Made by a program: the position numbers and the translations under genes. The notes beneath the pieces were generated by a model. That model was not told the origin of the DNA and searched no databases. It saw nothing but the letters and a program-made list of their open reading frames with translations. A DNA stretch of 64,000 nucleotides from Clostridium novyi NT (GTDB lineage: Bacteria > Bacillota > Clostridia > Clostridiales > Clostridiaceae), in the NCBI RefSeq assembly GCF_000014125.1, contig NC_008593.1:62001-126000 (forward strand), written 5' to 3'. Positions 1 through 8,068 of this stretch are shown here, in pieces (position 1 is the first letter of the stretch; each line of letters begins with the position of its first letter).

Positions 1-249
1 GCAATTGGTAAACTTATTACAGCTTTTACAAGTGCTGCAGGATGGATTAAGTTAACAAAGGCAAATCCTAATAAAAAACCGGTTAAATATCAACTTACCG
101 TAACAAGATGCATAGATTATGATATATTAAAGAAACATCCTTTTTCATCAAGTATAGGATATGTAAGAGCTACTGTTAGAAACCTACAAACAGGTCAATC
201 TACTGAATGGTATCGTACAAATATTGGATATAATCCTCTATTCATATAA
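1..249 (+). CDS. 3' end of an unknown protein (truncated by window edge)
   Basis: The frame is open from the first base and ends at TAA 247-249, giving the last 82 residues of a longer protein. I do not recognise it. The tail is rich in Lys, Thr and aromatic residues and reads like an alternating beta-strand domain (segments such as KYQLTVTR and YVRATVRN), with no membrane segment or cysteine pair. A secreted or surface beta-rich domain is possible but unproven. It lies 18 bases upstream of a small membrane-protein gene on the same strand, so the two probably share a transcript. Confidence 0.6.
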   Translation, partial: AIGKLITAFTSAAGWIKLTKANPNKKPVKYQLTVTRCIDYDILKKHPFSSSIGYVRATVRNLQTGQSTEWYRTNIGYNPLFI

Positions 250-267
250 GGATATAAGGGGTATAAA

Positions 268-570
268 ATGTTTAATCCATTTACTTTTACTTTCAACGAA
301 ACAATATATACAAATTTACACTTAAAAGAATGCTTTACTGCATTTATATGCTTACAATTGATATCTGTATATGTTTTTTACTGGAATAAAACTCATAAAG
401 ATAATAAATTTAAAAAAATAATTTCAAAAGTATTATATATTGTTTCAAATATCATCGCTGTTTTCCTTTTTATTGAAGTGGGACTTTATACTAAAAGTCT
501 TCCTTTAAGACTAACAGGACTTTGTATGGTATTCTTCATGGGAACAATAGGGAAAAAATTAAGTGAGTAA
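268..570 (+). CDS. small membrane protein of unknown function (100 aa)
   Basis: I do not recognise this 100-residue protein. It has about three hydrophobic segments: roughly residues 22-38 (around CFTAFICLQLISVYVFYW), 50-70 (VLYIVSNIIAVFLFIEVGLY) and 78-93. A short lysine-rich stretch (about 42-50) lies between the first two. The ATG follows a GATATAAGGGG ribosome site at normal spacing. It sits just behind the truncated gene at 1-249 and ahead of a strong hairpin, so the pair looks like the end of an operon. Function cannot be inferred. Confidence 0.6.
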   Translation: MFNPFTFTFNETIYTNLHLKECFTAFICLQLISVYVFYWNKTHKDNKFKKIISKVLYIVSNIIAVFLFIEVGLYTKSLPLRLTGLCMVFFMGTIGKKLSE

Positions 571-577
571 ACTATAG

Positions 578-617
578 AAATAAACTTCTTTTATTAACTA
601 ATAAAAGAAGTTTATTT
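578..617. terminator. bidirectional terminator hairpin
   Basis: A perfect 17-bp inverted repeat (578-594 and 601-617) with a 6-base loop. A/T runs at the stem base let it serve the plus-strand gene ending at 570 and any minus-strand transcript arriving from the right. Confidence 0.75.
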
Positions 618-998
618 CATGTTTTCCAGATACTCTATGTATTCTTTAGGCAAAAATTTATTATCTTTATAGGTTGTATGCAAAACAAAAGTATCTTTAG
701 GTTTATCATTGGAGAATCAATAAAGATAATACCAATTTTCTTTATTTACTGGATTAAACATTTTAAATTGAATAATTTTATAGTTGAATAGATAAATACT
801 ATTTTATGCTATTTTTAAATTTTCAAAAATCTTTTCTATAGATTGGCCGTTTAAGGCTGCTGAATAAATAAAAATAATTTGAGATTTTTTAAAATCATTT
901 TTAGCTAATTTTAACCCTGTATTGAATTGTAAAGTTTTGCTTGAGTATAACTTACAATAAGTATAGATTATAACACTAGAAGAAATTAAGGGTATGTT
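612..998 (-). pseudogene. decayed minus-strand reading frame
   Basis: One minus-strand frame reads like protein from 998 down to a TAA at 612-614. It is broken by a TAA at 804-806 and a TGA at 717-719, and a TGA at 999-1001 closes it upstream. The segments include SAALNGQSIEKIFENLKIA and, nearer the end, DTFVLHTTYKDNKFLPKEY, which are ordinary soluble-protein sequence. All pieces are in the same frame and the end abuts the hairpin at 578-617, as a real gene end would. I cannot name the parent family. Chance open sequence in AT-rich DNA is the alternative. Confidence 0.4.
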
Positions 999-1043
999 TC
1001 ATTTAGTAAATAAAATGATTATAGTGCTTTTACATATATCAAC

Positions 1044-1841
1044 CTACATCCTTGTTTTTTCACTAATTATAAGCCAACCTCTATCCTTAGAGTATCTAAA
1101 GATAAGTTCTTTATTACTATGGTCAGAATAATGACTAGAACCATATCCAGTAAACCATTGCTCAAATCTAACCGTAATTTTATCTTTAGTTAATGTTGCG
1201 TCTATAAGTTTACTTGCTAAAGTAATATTAGAGTATTTATTAAAAAGTTCTTCTTTATAATTCATCCACTGTGTATAGTCCATAGTTTTTCCTTTAACAG
1301 TGCCAACAAAATCAGTATCATAGTAATTTCTATAAACATTAATATCTTGACTTTCCCAAGCAGATTCCCAGTTAACTATCATTTGAGAGATTTTGCTATT
1401 GTTATTAAAGTTAGTGATTTTTATTTCCTTTGGTTCACTACTCTTAGTTTCTACAAGTTTAGGTTCATCTTTTTTAAAGGTATCTATAGCAAGTTTTTTA
1501 CAAGCAGAAATTTTATTTTTAATTGAATCATCAGTAGGTTTAAATTTAGAAGCATTTTCATAACAAGATATAGCTTTAATGTAGTTTTTCTTAGAGGCTA
1601 ATTCATCACCTTGTTTTACAATTAAATCAATACACTCATGTAATTTTACATCTGAATTTGCTACTAATTTGCTTTTTGGATGATTATCAATAATATCCTT
1701 GTACAAATTTATGGCATCATCATATTTCTGGTTTTGTTGAAGTTTTAAGGCCTCATTAAATTCTTTTTGTGCCTTTGTAGAACATGCTGAGAGCAATAAT
1801 GTTAATTATAATACTAGTGTTAATTTTAATAACTTTTTCAT
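1044..1841 (-). pseudogene. TPR/NTF2-like lipoprotein with an in-frame stop in the signal peptide
   Basis: The natural start is ATG 1841-1839, behind GAAAGGA. It gives MKKLLKLTLVL, then a TAA codon (1808-1806), then LTLLLSACST in the same frame. The whole is a lipoprotein signal peptide with lipobox LSAC, split by a stop at codon 12. After the lipid cysteine come TPR-like helical repeats (about 100 residues; NEALKLQQNQKYDDAINLYK) and a C-terminal domain of about 120 residues with the look of an NTF2/SnoaL-like fold (WESAWESQDINVYRNYYD; near the end the FTGYGSSHYSDHS region). The downstream frame is 250 codons and intact, so decay is recent or the stop is a sequencing error. A TTG inside the signal peptide (1796) could start translation but would leave almost no export signal. 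Function unknown; the intact form would be an anchored surface protein. Confidence 0.6.
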
Positions 1842-2013
1842 TTGTGTATGTCCTTTCATATTTAGTATTTTATAAAGTTAATCAATAATAATTTTAACAC
1901 TAAATATAGAACATAAGGGTATTTATGTAACTAAACTTACCTAGAAAATAGTGGTATAAAATTTATGGAAAGTGAAAATTATTTTCAATCTTATGTGTTT
2001 ATAATTAAGATTT

Positions 2014-2022
2014 TGGTATAAT
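2014..2022 (+). promoter_or_regulatory. extended -10 promoter of cinA
   Basis: TATAAT at 2017-2022 is preceded by TG at 2014-2015 with one spacer base, an extended -10 element. No good -35 is visible 17 bases upstream, which is common with this type. It lies about 30 bases before the cinA start. Confidence 0.5.
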
Positions 2023-2053
2023 ATTTGTATTGAAAAAGAAAGAAGGTATAATT

Positions 2054-3298
2054 ATGAAGGCTGAGATATTAGCTGTAGGAACTGAATTATTGCTTGGAAA
2101 TATAGTAAATACAAATGCTCAATATATATCAAAACGACTTGCCGATTTAGGGATAGAAGTTTACAATCAATCGGTTGTTGGGGATAATGCTGAAAGATTA
2201 AGGGAAGCTTATGAATTAGCTTTTAAAAGGGCTGACCTTGTAATAACTACAGGAGGACTTGGACCCACAAAGGATGATTTAACAAAGGAAGTTGCTTTTG
2301 AATACTTAGGAAAAGAAGCTAAACTACATGAAGAATCACTTAGAAGAATAGAAGATTATTTTAAAAAGATAGATAGACCTATGGTAGATAGTAATAAAAA
2401 ACAAGCATGTTTCCCAGAGGATGCTATAATAATGCCAAATAATAATGGTACGGCACCAGGATGCATTATAGAAGAAAATAAAAAAATATTAGCTGTTTTA
2501 CCAGGACCACCAAGAGAAATGAAGGCTATGTTTGAAGAAAGCTTAGTACCGTATCTAAGAAAGTTTCAAGAGAATGTACTTCATTCAAAAACACTAAGAA
2601 TTTTAGGTGTTGGAGAAAGTAGAGTAGCTGAAATTGTAGATGATATACTTGAAAATTCAACAAATCCAACAGTTGCACCATATGCAAAGGATAGCGAAGT
2701 AACTTTAAGAATTACAGCTAAGGCAAAAACTATAGAAGATGCTGAAAAGTTAATTGAGCCTGTTGAACAGGAAATAAGAGATAGATTAGGACTTTCTGTG
2801 TACGCAGATGGAGAAGTAACTCTTGAAGAAGTACTAGGAAAAATGCTTATAGATAATAATATAACAATTGCTACAGCAGAATCTTGTACTGGAGGACTTC
2901 TTGCAGGTAGACTTGTAAATTATCCAGGAATATCTTCTGTATTTAAAGAAGGTATGATTACTTATAGCAATGAAGCTAAAATGAAAAGAATAAAAGTAAA
3001 GAAGGATACGCTTCAAAAGTATGGTGCAGTTAGTAGTCAAACAGCAGCAGAAATGGCAGAAGGAGTAGCAAAGGTAACGGGAAGTGACATTGGAATTTCA
3101 ACAACAGGAATTGCAGGACCTGATGGAGGAACAAAAGAAAAACCAGTGGGGCTTGTTTATGTTGGTATATGTATAAAAGGTGATGTAAAAACTAAGGAAT
3201 TACACTTAGTTGGAGATAGACAAAGAGTAAGACAGCATACAGTTATAAGGGCTTTAGAATGGTTAAGACGTGAGCTTATAAGAAAAGGAATAAAGTAA
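2054..3298 (+). CDS. cinA: CinA: nicotinamide-nucleotide amidohydrolase / CinA family
   Basis: This 414-residue protein has the full two-domain CinA form. The N-terminal half is a MoaB/MogA-like molybdopterin-binding-type domain (MKAEILAVGTELLLG; then TTGGLGPTKDDLTKE and VLPGPPREM). The C-terminal half, from about residue 250, is a PncC-type amidohydrolase domain (ATAESCTGGLLAGRL, then STTGIAGPDGGT). In characterised relatives the C-terminal domain deamidates NMN to nicotinate mononucleotide, recycling pyridine nucleotides, and the N-terminal domain can hydrolyse ADP-ribose; competence roles are known in streptococci. I chose ATG 2054 because AAAGAAGG lies about 9 bases before it and family members begin MKAEI; the TTG eight codons upstream has no ribosome site. 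A terminator follows, so it is probably transcribed alone. Confidence 0.95.
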   Translation: MKAEILAVGTELLLGNIVNTNAQYISKRLADLGIEVYNQSVVGDNAERLREAYELAFKRADLVITTGGLGPTKDDLTKEVAFEYLGKEAKLHEESLRRIEDYFKKIDRPMVDSNKKQACFPEDAIIMPNNNGTAPGCIIEENKKILAVLPGPPREMKAMFEESLVPYLRKFQENVLHSKTLRILGVGESRVAEIVDDILENSTNPTVAPYAKDSEVTLRITAKAKTIEDAEKLIEPVEQEIRDRLGLSVYADGEVTLEEVLGKMLIDNNITIATAESCTGGLLAGRLVNYPGISSVFKEGMITYSNEAKMKRIKVKKDTLQKYGAVSSQTAAEMAEGVAKVTGSDIGISTTGIAGPDGGTKEKPVGLVYVGICIKGDVKTKELHLVGDRQRVRQHTVIRALEWLRRELIRKGIK

Positions 3299-3310
3299 TA
3301 AAAGATATTA

Positions 3311-3354
3311 AAAAACTGATTAGATTGAAATTTATTTTGATTTAATCAGTTTTT
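3311..3354 (+). terminator. terminator after cinA
   Basis: Inverted repeat AAAAACTGATT (3311-3321) / AATCAGTTTTT (3344-3354) ending in a T run, 12 bases after the cinA stop. Confidence 0.7.
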
Positions 3355-3382
3355 CGTTATTTTAGACAGAAAAATATTTATA

Positions 3383-3411
3383 TTGACAAGCTTTTTAAAA
3401 GATGATAACAT
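3383..3411 (+). promoter_or_regulatory. promoter of the DAACS symporter gene
   Basis: TTGACA at 3383-3388, a 17-base spacer, and TAACAT at 3406-3411 preceded by TG one base away (3403-3404). It lies about 70 bases upstream of the chosen start. Confidence 0.55.
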
Positions 3412-3480
3412 TTATTGTGTTTCATAAATAAACAGATGTTTTCAAAACGAGTACAAAAGATGAAGGAGGGGGCTTTTTAT

Positions 3481-4644
3481 ATGAGAAAAATAGGCCTTTT
3501 ACCAAGGTTAATTTTAGGTATACTCTTAGGTATCCTAATAGGTTATATTTCTAGAAGTGCTGGAGTGTATTCAGTAGCTAGAATATTTATAACTTTCACT
3601 GATATATTTTCTAACTTTTTAAAATTTATAATTCCATGTATAATAGTTGGCTTTGTTGCACCGAGCATTGCTGATCTTGGAAATAAGTCAGGTAAATTAT
3701 TAGTTATAACTACATTAATAGCGTATATATCAACAGTAGTTTCAGGAATAATGGCTTATTTCGTGGGAAATGCAATACTACCAAAGGTTATAAAGGCAGC
3801 AAGTATTGCTGAAAAGTCATCAATTAAATTGGATCCATACTTTACTATAAAGATAGATCCTCTAATGGGAGTTATGACAGCGCTTGTTCTTGCATTTATG
3901 TTAGGAATAGGAATGTCTTATATAAAGGGAAAAACATTATTAGGTACAATGAGAGACTTTCAGGATATAGTATCTCTTGTAGTAAAGAAAGTTGTAATAC
4001 CTTTTGTTCCATTATACATAACCGGTATATTTGTAAGATTAACAATCTTAGGAGAAATATTTAAAACATTAAAGACTTTTTCTTCTGTATATATAATATT
4101 GTTATTATTACAAGTAGTATATGTAATAATTCAATACGGATTATCATGGATTGTAAGTGGAAAAAATCCGATAAAAGCTCTAAAAAATATGATTCCTTCA
4201 TATTTTACAGCGCTTGGAACACAATCATCAGCAGCGGCTATTCCAGTAAATTTACAATGTGTAAAGAAAAATGGAGTATCTGAAGAAATAACTGACTTTG
4301 TTGTGCCATTATGTGCAACAATTCACTTAGCTGGAGATACAATAACCTTGGTATTAGCGTCTATGGGCGTTATGCTTATAAATGGTCAAAATCCTACGTT
4401 TACAGTTATGATATCTTTTATACTAATGCTTGGTGTAACTATGGTGGCAGCGCCAGGAATACCAGGTGGAGGGGTTATGGCAGCACTTGGACTTCTTCAA
4501 GATATGTTAATGTTTAGTACAGCCCAACAAGGACTTATGATAGCATTACATTCAGCACAAGATAGTTTTGGTACTGCGACTAACGTAATTGGAGACGGAG
4601 CAATAGCAATTATAGTTGATTATATTGCAAATAGAAAAAAGTGA
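3481..4644 (+). CDS. dicarboxylate/amino acid:cation symporter (DAACS family)
   Basis: A 387-residue polytopic membrane protein with the DAACS (glutamate/aspartate/serine:cation) fold. It has about eight hydrophobic segments. A helical-hairpin motif carries SSAAAIPVN at about residues 257-265, in the position of the family serine-rich loop. Family-like motifs follow in the second half (HLAGDTITL, then APGIPGGGVMAAL, near the substrate and cation sites). Such carriers take up dicarboxylic or neutral amino acids using sodium or proton gradients; the exact substrate cannot be read here. ATG 3481 is preferred: AAGGAGGGGG sits 8 bases upstream, whereas the TTG at 3415 would add a polar 22-residue leader. 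It has its own promoter and terminator. Confidence 0.85.
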   Translation: MRKIGLLPRLILGILLGILIGYISRSAGVYSVARIFITFTDIFSNFLKFIIPCIIVGFVAPSIADLGNKSGKLLVITTLIAYISTVVSGIMAYFVGNAILPKVIKAASIAEKSSIKLDPYFTIKIDPLMGVMTALVLAFMLGIGMSYIKGKTLLGTMRDFQDIVSLVVKKVVIPFVPLYITGIFVRLTILGEIFKTLKTFSSVYIILLLLQVVYVIIQYGLSWIVSGKNPIKALKNMIPSYFTALGTQSSAAAIPVNLQCVKKNGVSEEITDFVVPLCATIHLAGDTITLVLASMGVMLINGQNPTFTVMISFILMLGVTMVAAPGIPGGGVMAALGLLQDMLMFSTAQQGLMIALHSAQDSFGTATNVIGDGAIAIIVDYIANRKK

Positions 4645-4669
4645 TTGCATGGGGCGCAATCACTTTTTT
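4635..4669. terminator. bidirectional terminator between convergent genes
   Basis: Stem GTGATTGC (4641-4648) / GCAATCAC (4656-4663), flanked by A6 and T7. It separates the symporter gene from the minus-strand protease gene and can serve both. Confidence 0.85.
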
Positions 4670-5871
4670 TATTTTGGTGAAAATAACTTATGAATATCCA
4701 CCATTCCACATCCTTGAATAGGCTTTGGCATATCAAGTAAGTTACAAGACATTTTAAGTAAAGAAGACACATCTTTGTATGTTAAACTTGGATTACTCTC
4801 ATATAGTAATGCACAAATACCAGATATATAAGCACATGCACAAGAAGTACCTGTAAAAAACGTATATGGTTCTTTAAGTGGACGTGGATATAACTTGTGT
4901 CCATTTCTTTCGGAAATATAATTAACATCACAGTTTAGAGAACAAATATCCACGCAAGCAGCACAAAGATCTGGTTTTTCAAGTTTTGTATTGCTACCAG
5001 CTGAGGACATTGTATAAGGCTGTTTGCCCTTAGTTGTATCTAGTCCACCTACTGTTATGCAATTTTTAAGAAGACCTATTCCTGTTAGAGAATTATCTAC
5101 ATTTCCATTGTGACCACTAGGAACCACAACAGTTATATTCTTTTCTACGGCAATATCAAAAAGTCTCGAAAAAAGAGATAAAACAAATTCATTATATTCT
5201 ACAATCTCAAATGGAAGACATATTACCTTGATTCCGTATTCTTCACTTTCATTTATTAAAAGATCTATTCCAAATAAAATATCAGATATAAAACCACGAG
5301 AAGCACTATTAAATGCTTTTACCATATATATTTTACTTCTAGGAGCAACACCCTTGTAAACTCCTTCTGAACTATAGCCATTAGAACAAATAAGACCGCT
5401 AACAAAGGTACCATGGCCATTATCGTCGTATGGATAATTAAAGTCATTAAGTAAATCTTTAAAATTAGCTATTTTATCTAAAGGTTTCTTTAAATCAGCA
5501 TGAGGATAAGTTCCACTATCAATAATCCCTACGCATACATCTTTTCCTGAAAGCTTAGAATTTATATCGAAAAAAATACCATTGGATGAAAGAATACTAT
5601 TATTGCCACACAAAAAAGCATAACTATCAAAGAATATATAATCAACTTGAGGATATTCTATTATCCTTTCAATAACAGAAGGAGAAACGTAGGCGCATAT
5701 ACATCCTATTGATGGAATGGACCGTATTATTTCACATTTGTATCTTTGGAGTTTTTTTTCTATTTTGTCTTCAAAAGTTTTGCAATGAATAATAACCCTA
5801 TAGTTTTTATAAAGTTTACTATTAATAGCATTTTTTAAGTTTATATCTACCTTATTTTTTAAGGAAAACAT
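4669..5871 (-). CDS. subtilisin-like (S8) serine protease, cysteine-rich, unusual oxyanion position
   Basis: A 400-residue S8-family protease. The triad is readable: Asp118 in GIIDSGTYPH, His153 in DDNGHGTFVSG and Ser343 in FTGTSCACAYISG. Residues 1-100 look like an inhibitor-type propeptide region, and no signal peptide is visible, so it may act inside the cell or spore. The start is ATG 5871 because AGGAGGATATGT precedes it; the upstream extension in the same frame runs into the neighbouring gene. Two oddities stand out. The segment that normally holds the oxyanion Asn (AAGNxG) reads PSGHNG, with His254 at the Asn place. The chain also holds well over a dozen cysteines, two of them flanking the catalytic serine region. 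A spore-linked processing protease is possible by analogy with clostridial Csp proteins, but that is inference. Confidence 0.85.
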   Translation of the reverse strand: MFSLKNKVDINLKNAINSKLYKNYRVIIHCKTFEDKIEKKLQRYKCEIIRSIPSIGCICAYVSPSVIERIIEYPQVDYIFFDSYAFLCGNNSILSSNGIFFDINSKLSGKDVCVGIIDSGTYPHADLKKPLDKIANFKDLLNDFNYPYDDNGHGTFVSGLICSNGYSSEGVYKGVAPRSKIYMVKAFNSASRGFISDILFGIDLLINESEEYGIKVICLPFEIVEYNEFVLSLFSRLFDIAVEKNITVVVPSGHNGNVDNSLTGIGLLKNCITVGGLDTTKGKQPYTMSSAGSNTKLEKPDLCAACVDICSLNCDVNYISERNGHKLYPRPLKEPYTFFTGTSCACAYISGICALLYESNPSLTYKDVSSLLKMSCNLLDMPKPIQGCGMVDIHKLFSPK

Positions 5872-5968
5872 ACATATCCTCCTAAAGAAATACTCTATTA
5901 TAATATAGTATTTTTCCATATGAAGTGTTAACATATAAAAAAATAAAGAGTTAGTCATAGCTAGCTCC

Positions 5969-6400
5969 TTATTTATTCCACTTAAAAACCAATATTCCAA
6001 TGATTAAAATAATAAAACCTAATATTTTAGTAATACCAAAATGAATTTTTTCAGAACCAAATAATCCTAACCCTTCTATTATGCCAGAAAACAACAATTG
6101 TGCAATGAGAATTGCGGATGTTGCGTAGGCAGGACCTAGTTTTCCGATACCTTGCATAACTGTAAATGTAATACCTACACCAAGCGGTGCCCCAAGTAAA
6201 TAAAGCTTGTTTGCAGTTGTAATATTTTTTATATTTCCTTCACCTGCAAATAACATAATTATTAAGGTTATTATAAATCCGATACCTTGAACTAAAGTAT
6301 TAGTCTCCCAAAGTCCTATTTTTTCACCAAGACGTGTATTGAATACACCTTGAATACTCATGAAAATACCAGCTACTACTGAATAAATAAATCCAAGCAC
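5969..6400 (-). CDS. YdcZ/DUF606-type DMT family membrane protein
   Basis: A 143-residue protein with about five hydrophobic helices, opening with LGFIYSVVAGIFMSIQGVFN and containing GPAYATSAILIAQLLFSGIIE, the pattern of the YdcZ (DUF606) branch of the drug/metabolite transporter superfamily. Such proteins are half-size and are thought to pair. The substrate is unknown. I chose GTG 6400 because GGAAGGTG lies a few bases upstream; the TTG at 6415 would overlap that site. The gene ends about 100 bases upstream of the protease start on the same strand. Confidence 0.75.
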   Translation of the reverse strand: MLGFIYSVVAGIFMSIQGVFNTRLGEKIGLWETNTLVQGIGFIITLIIMLFAGEGNIKNITTANKLYLLGAPLGVGITFTVMQGIGKLGPAYATSAILIAQLLFSGIIEGLGLFGSEKIHFGITKILGFIILIIGILVFKWNK

Positions 6401-6483
6401 AATATCACCTTCCAACCATAGTATGCCCTAAATAGAACATAATATATAAAATTTGAAAGGAAAATAAATGCTAAAATAAGAAG

Positions 6484-6969
6484 CTAATATCCATTATCTT
6501 GTCTTTCATGATTTGTAGCATTTTTATCTAAATACGCTTTTTCAATTTCCTCATAAGTGAATTCTAAATCATGTCCTAGACAGAAAAAGTCCTCAAAAAG
6601 AGTTTTATAATTATCCTTTGATGGGCAAACAATGAAGTCGTTTATGTCTATGTAAATATTGTTAAACTTTTCTGTCAATTCGCTATTATAATTTTTACAG
6701 TTTAATTTTATGTCACAATAATTCCATTCAAGCCCTAAACTTAATATAAAATGAAGACAGTCTACATATTCTTCTAAAATTACTTCTCTAGGAGAAGGTT
6801 CTTTAGTACTCCAAAATTTAAAACAACGAGTTTCGTTAGCAAGTTCACTTACTTCAACTTGAAGAGCAAGGATTTTTTTCGAGCAAAGAGATTGACCATG
6901 CAGATTATGTTCTTTAATAATTCTTTCGTCAAGAGTATTCTGTAATTTAAATAACTTATCCAGATTCAT
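6484..6969 (-). CDS. dUTPase-like all-alpha NTP pyrophosphatase (dimeric type)
   Basis: A 161-residue protein of the dimeric dUTPase / MazG-related all-alpha NTP pyrophosphatase fold. The metal-binding acidic helices are visible as LQVEVSELANE (about residues 36-46) and EEYVDCLHFILSLG (about 65-78). Proteins of this type in Firmicutes hydrolyse dUTP to dUMP, keeping uracil out of DNA and feeding dTMP synthesis. The family call is firm; dUTP as substrate is inferred. The ATG follows AAAGGCGG at good spacing. Confidence 0.75.
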   Translation of the reverse strand: MNLDKLFKLQNTLDERIIKEHNLHGQSLCSKKILALQVEVSELANETRCFKFWSTKEPSPREVILEEYVDCLHFILSLGLEWNYCDIKLNCKNYNSELTEKFNNIYIDINDFIVCPSKDNYKTLFEDFFCLGHDLEFTYEEIEKAYLDKNATNHERQDNGY

Positions 6970-7072
6970 TTGAAATTCCGCCTTTCTTTAGTTTTCCCTT
7001 AATCTATTCTATAGTATTTTATGAGATATTGGAAGAATGCATAAACGTTTACATGAAGTTTTATAAAAAAAT

Positions 7073-7110
7073 AAACCGAAATCAAGGAAAAATGACCTTG
7101 ATTTCGGTTT
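7073..7110 (-). terminator. terminator of the minus-strand gene at 7119
   Basis: A 15-bp perfect inverted repeat (7073-7087 / 7096-7110), followed on the minus strand by a T7 run. It lies just beyond the stop codon of the 182-residue protein. Confidence 0.8.
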
Positions 7111-7118
7111 GGTATTTA

Positions 7119-7667
7119 TTAAAACATTTTAAGTGGGTAGTCAACCATTAATATGTCTTTTTTATTATTAATTGGTTTCCAAAGCTCAAAACGGTTTATT
7201 TTTATGTAGTTATAACTCATATCTGAGTTTCTGTAAGCAAGCACTGTTGGAGTTTCTCCATTTGCAGATTTTCTCATAGAGTAATTTGAATTTGCAAGAG
7301 AAATTAAAAGTTCACGCTTAAGATTGTTTTGTATATTAAATCCGCTTAAATGTAGCGTATCAGAAATATTTCTTATAATTCTTGTTATATATCCTCTCTT
7401 TGCAATCTTTAAATTTACAGTTTTTAAGGATTTATCTAAATGAAAACTAGGATCTATTTGCACTTTAAAATTTTTATAAGGTGCTAATGTGTCATTAATA
7501 ATCTTGTTTAATTTATCCATGTCAGGATTTGTTATTGTTTGTACGTGTATACAGAATTGATGATTATTTGTCTTGTATAGTCTATATTTTTTGCATAGTT
7601 TTTTTTGTGTTGATTCTATAAATCTATTAGATTCATCATCAAACAATGCAACTAAATGATATTTCAT
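7119..7667 (-). CDS. unknown 182-residue protein, possible degenerate 2H-phosphoesterase fold
   Basis: Not confidently recognised. The layout FCIHVQTI, then LNKIINDTLAPYKNFKVQID, then a later strand PTVLAYR and a final IKINRFELWKP resembles the 2H phosphoesterase (2',5' RNA ligase-like) fold. However, neither site keeps a clear H-x-T/S-x motif, so if the fold is right the enzyme is probably altered or inactive. It is a soluble, basic protein with no signal peptide. The ATG is preceded by GGGGGATTAAA. It has its own terminator and no obvious operon partner. Confidence 0.45.
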   Translation of the reverse strand: MKYHLVALFDDESNRFIESTQKKLCKKYRLYKTNNHQFCIHVQTITNPDMDKLNKIINDTLAPYKNFKVQIDPSFHLDKSLKTVNLKIAKRGYITRIIRNISDTLHLSGFNIQNNLKRELLISLANSNYSMRKSANGETPTVLAYRNSDMSYNYIKINRFELWKPINNKKDILMVDYPLKMF

Positions 7668-8068
7668 TTTAATCCCCCAGTGGCAATGAATTTATTGATT
7701 ATTAATTGATATTATATCATATTTAAGTAATTTGTACATTAAATATGTAATTTTTATAAATCTAATCCAGTTAAAAGAAGGAAAATACACAAACTTCAAT
7801 AAAATACCACTTGTTATAAAAAGAAGTGAAAAATATAATTAAATATAAATGTAATTAAGAGATTGAATTAAATTTATTATATATCAATACAAACTATCTA
7901 AATATAATTAAAATTTTGTATTAAAAAAACTTAATATTAATGATATAATAAAAGTTGTGGAAATTTACAAATGTAAAATTTGTAAATGGTTTATCGTATA
8001 TATAAAACAAACAGAAAAGAATAACATTAAAGTTAAAATAAAAATAAGTAATAAGGATGGATAATCAT
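7668..8068. other. divergent intergenic region upstream of murA
   Basis: About 400 bases of very AT-rich DNA between the divergent 182-residue gene and murA. It holds the GGGGGA ribosome site of the left gene and a murA promoter near 7921-7949. I see no open frame of substance, no conserved riboswitch core and no strong hairpin. Confidence 0.5.
7921..7949 (+). promoter_or_regulatory. promoter of murA
   Basis: TATAAT at 7944-7949 is preceded by TG one base away (7941-7942), with TTAAAA at 7921-7926 as a 17-base-spaced -35. It would give a leader of about 110 bases before the murA start. Confidence 0.5.

Noticed and set aside
7040..7053. TAAACGTTTACA element upstream of the dUTPase-like gene resembling a cre or LacI-type site
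   Set aside because: Only the right half fits the CcpA consensus; the left half lacks TG, and the location and gene function give no further support.
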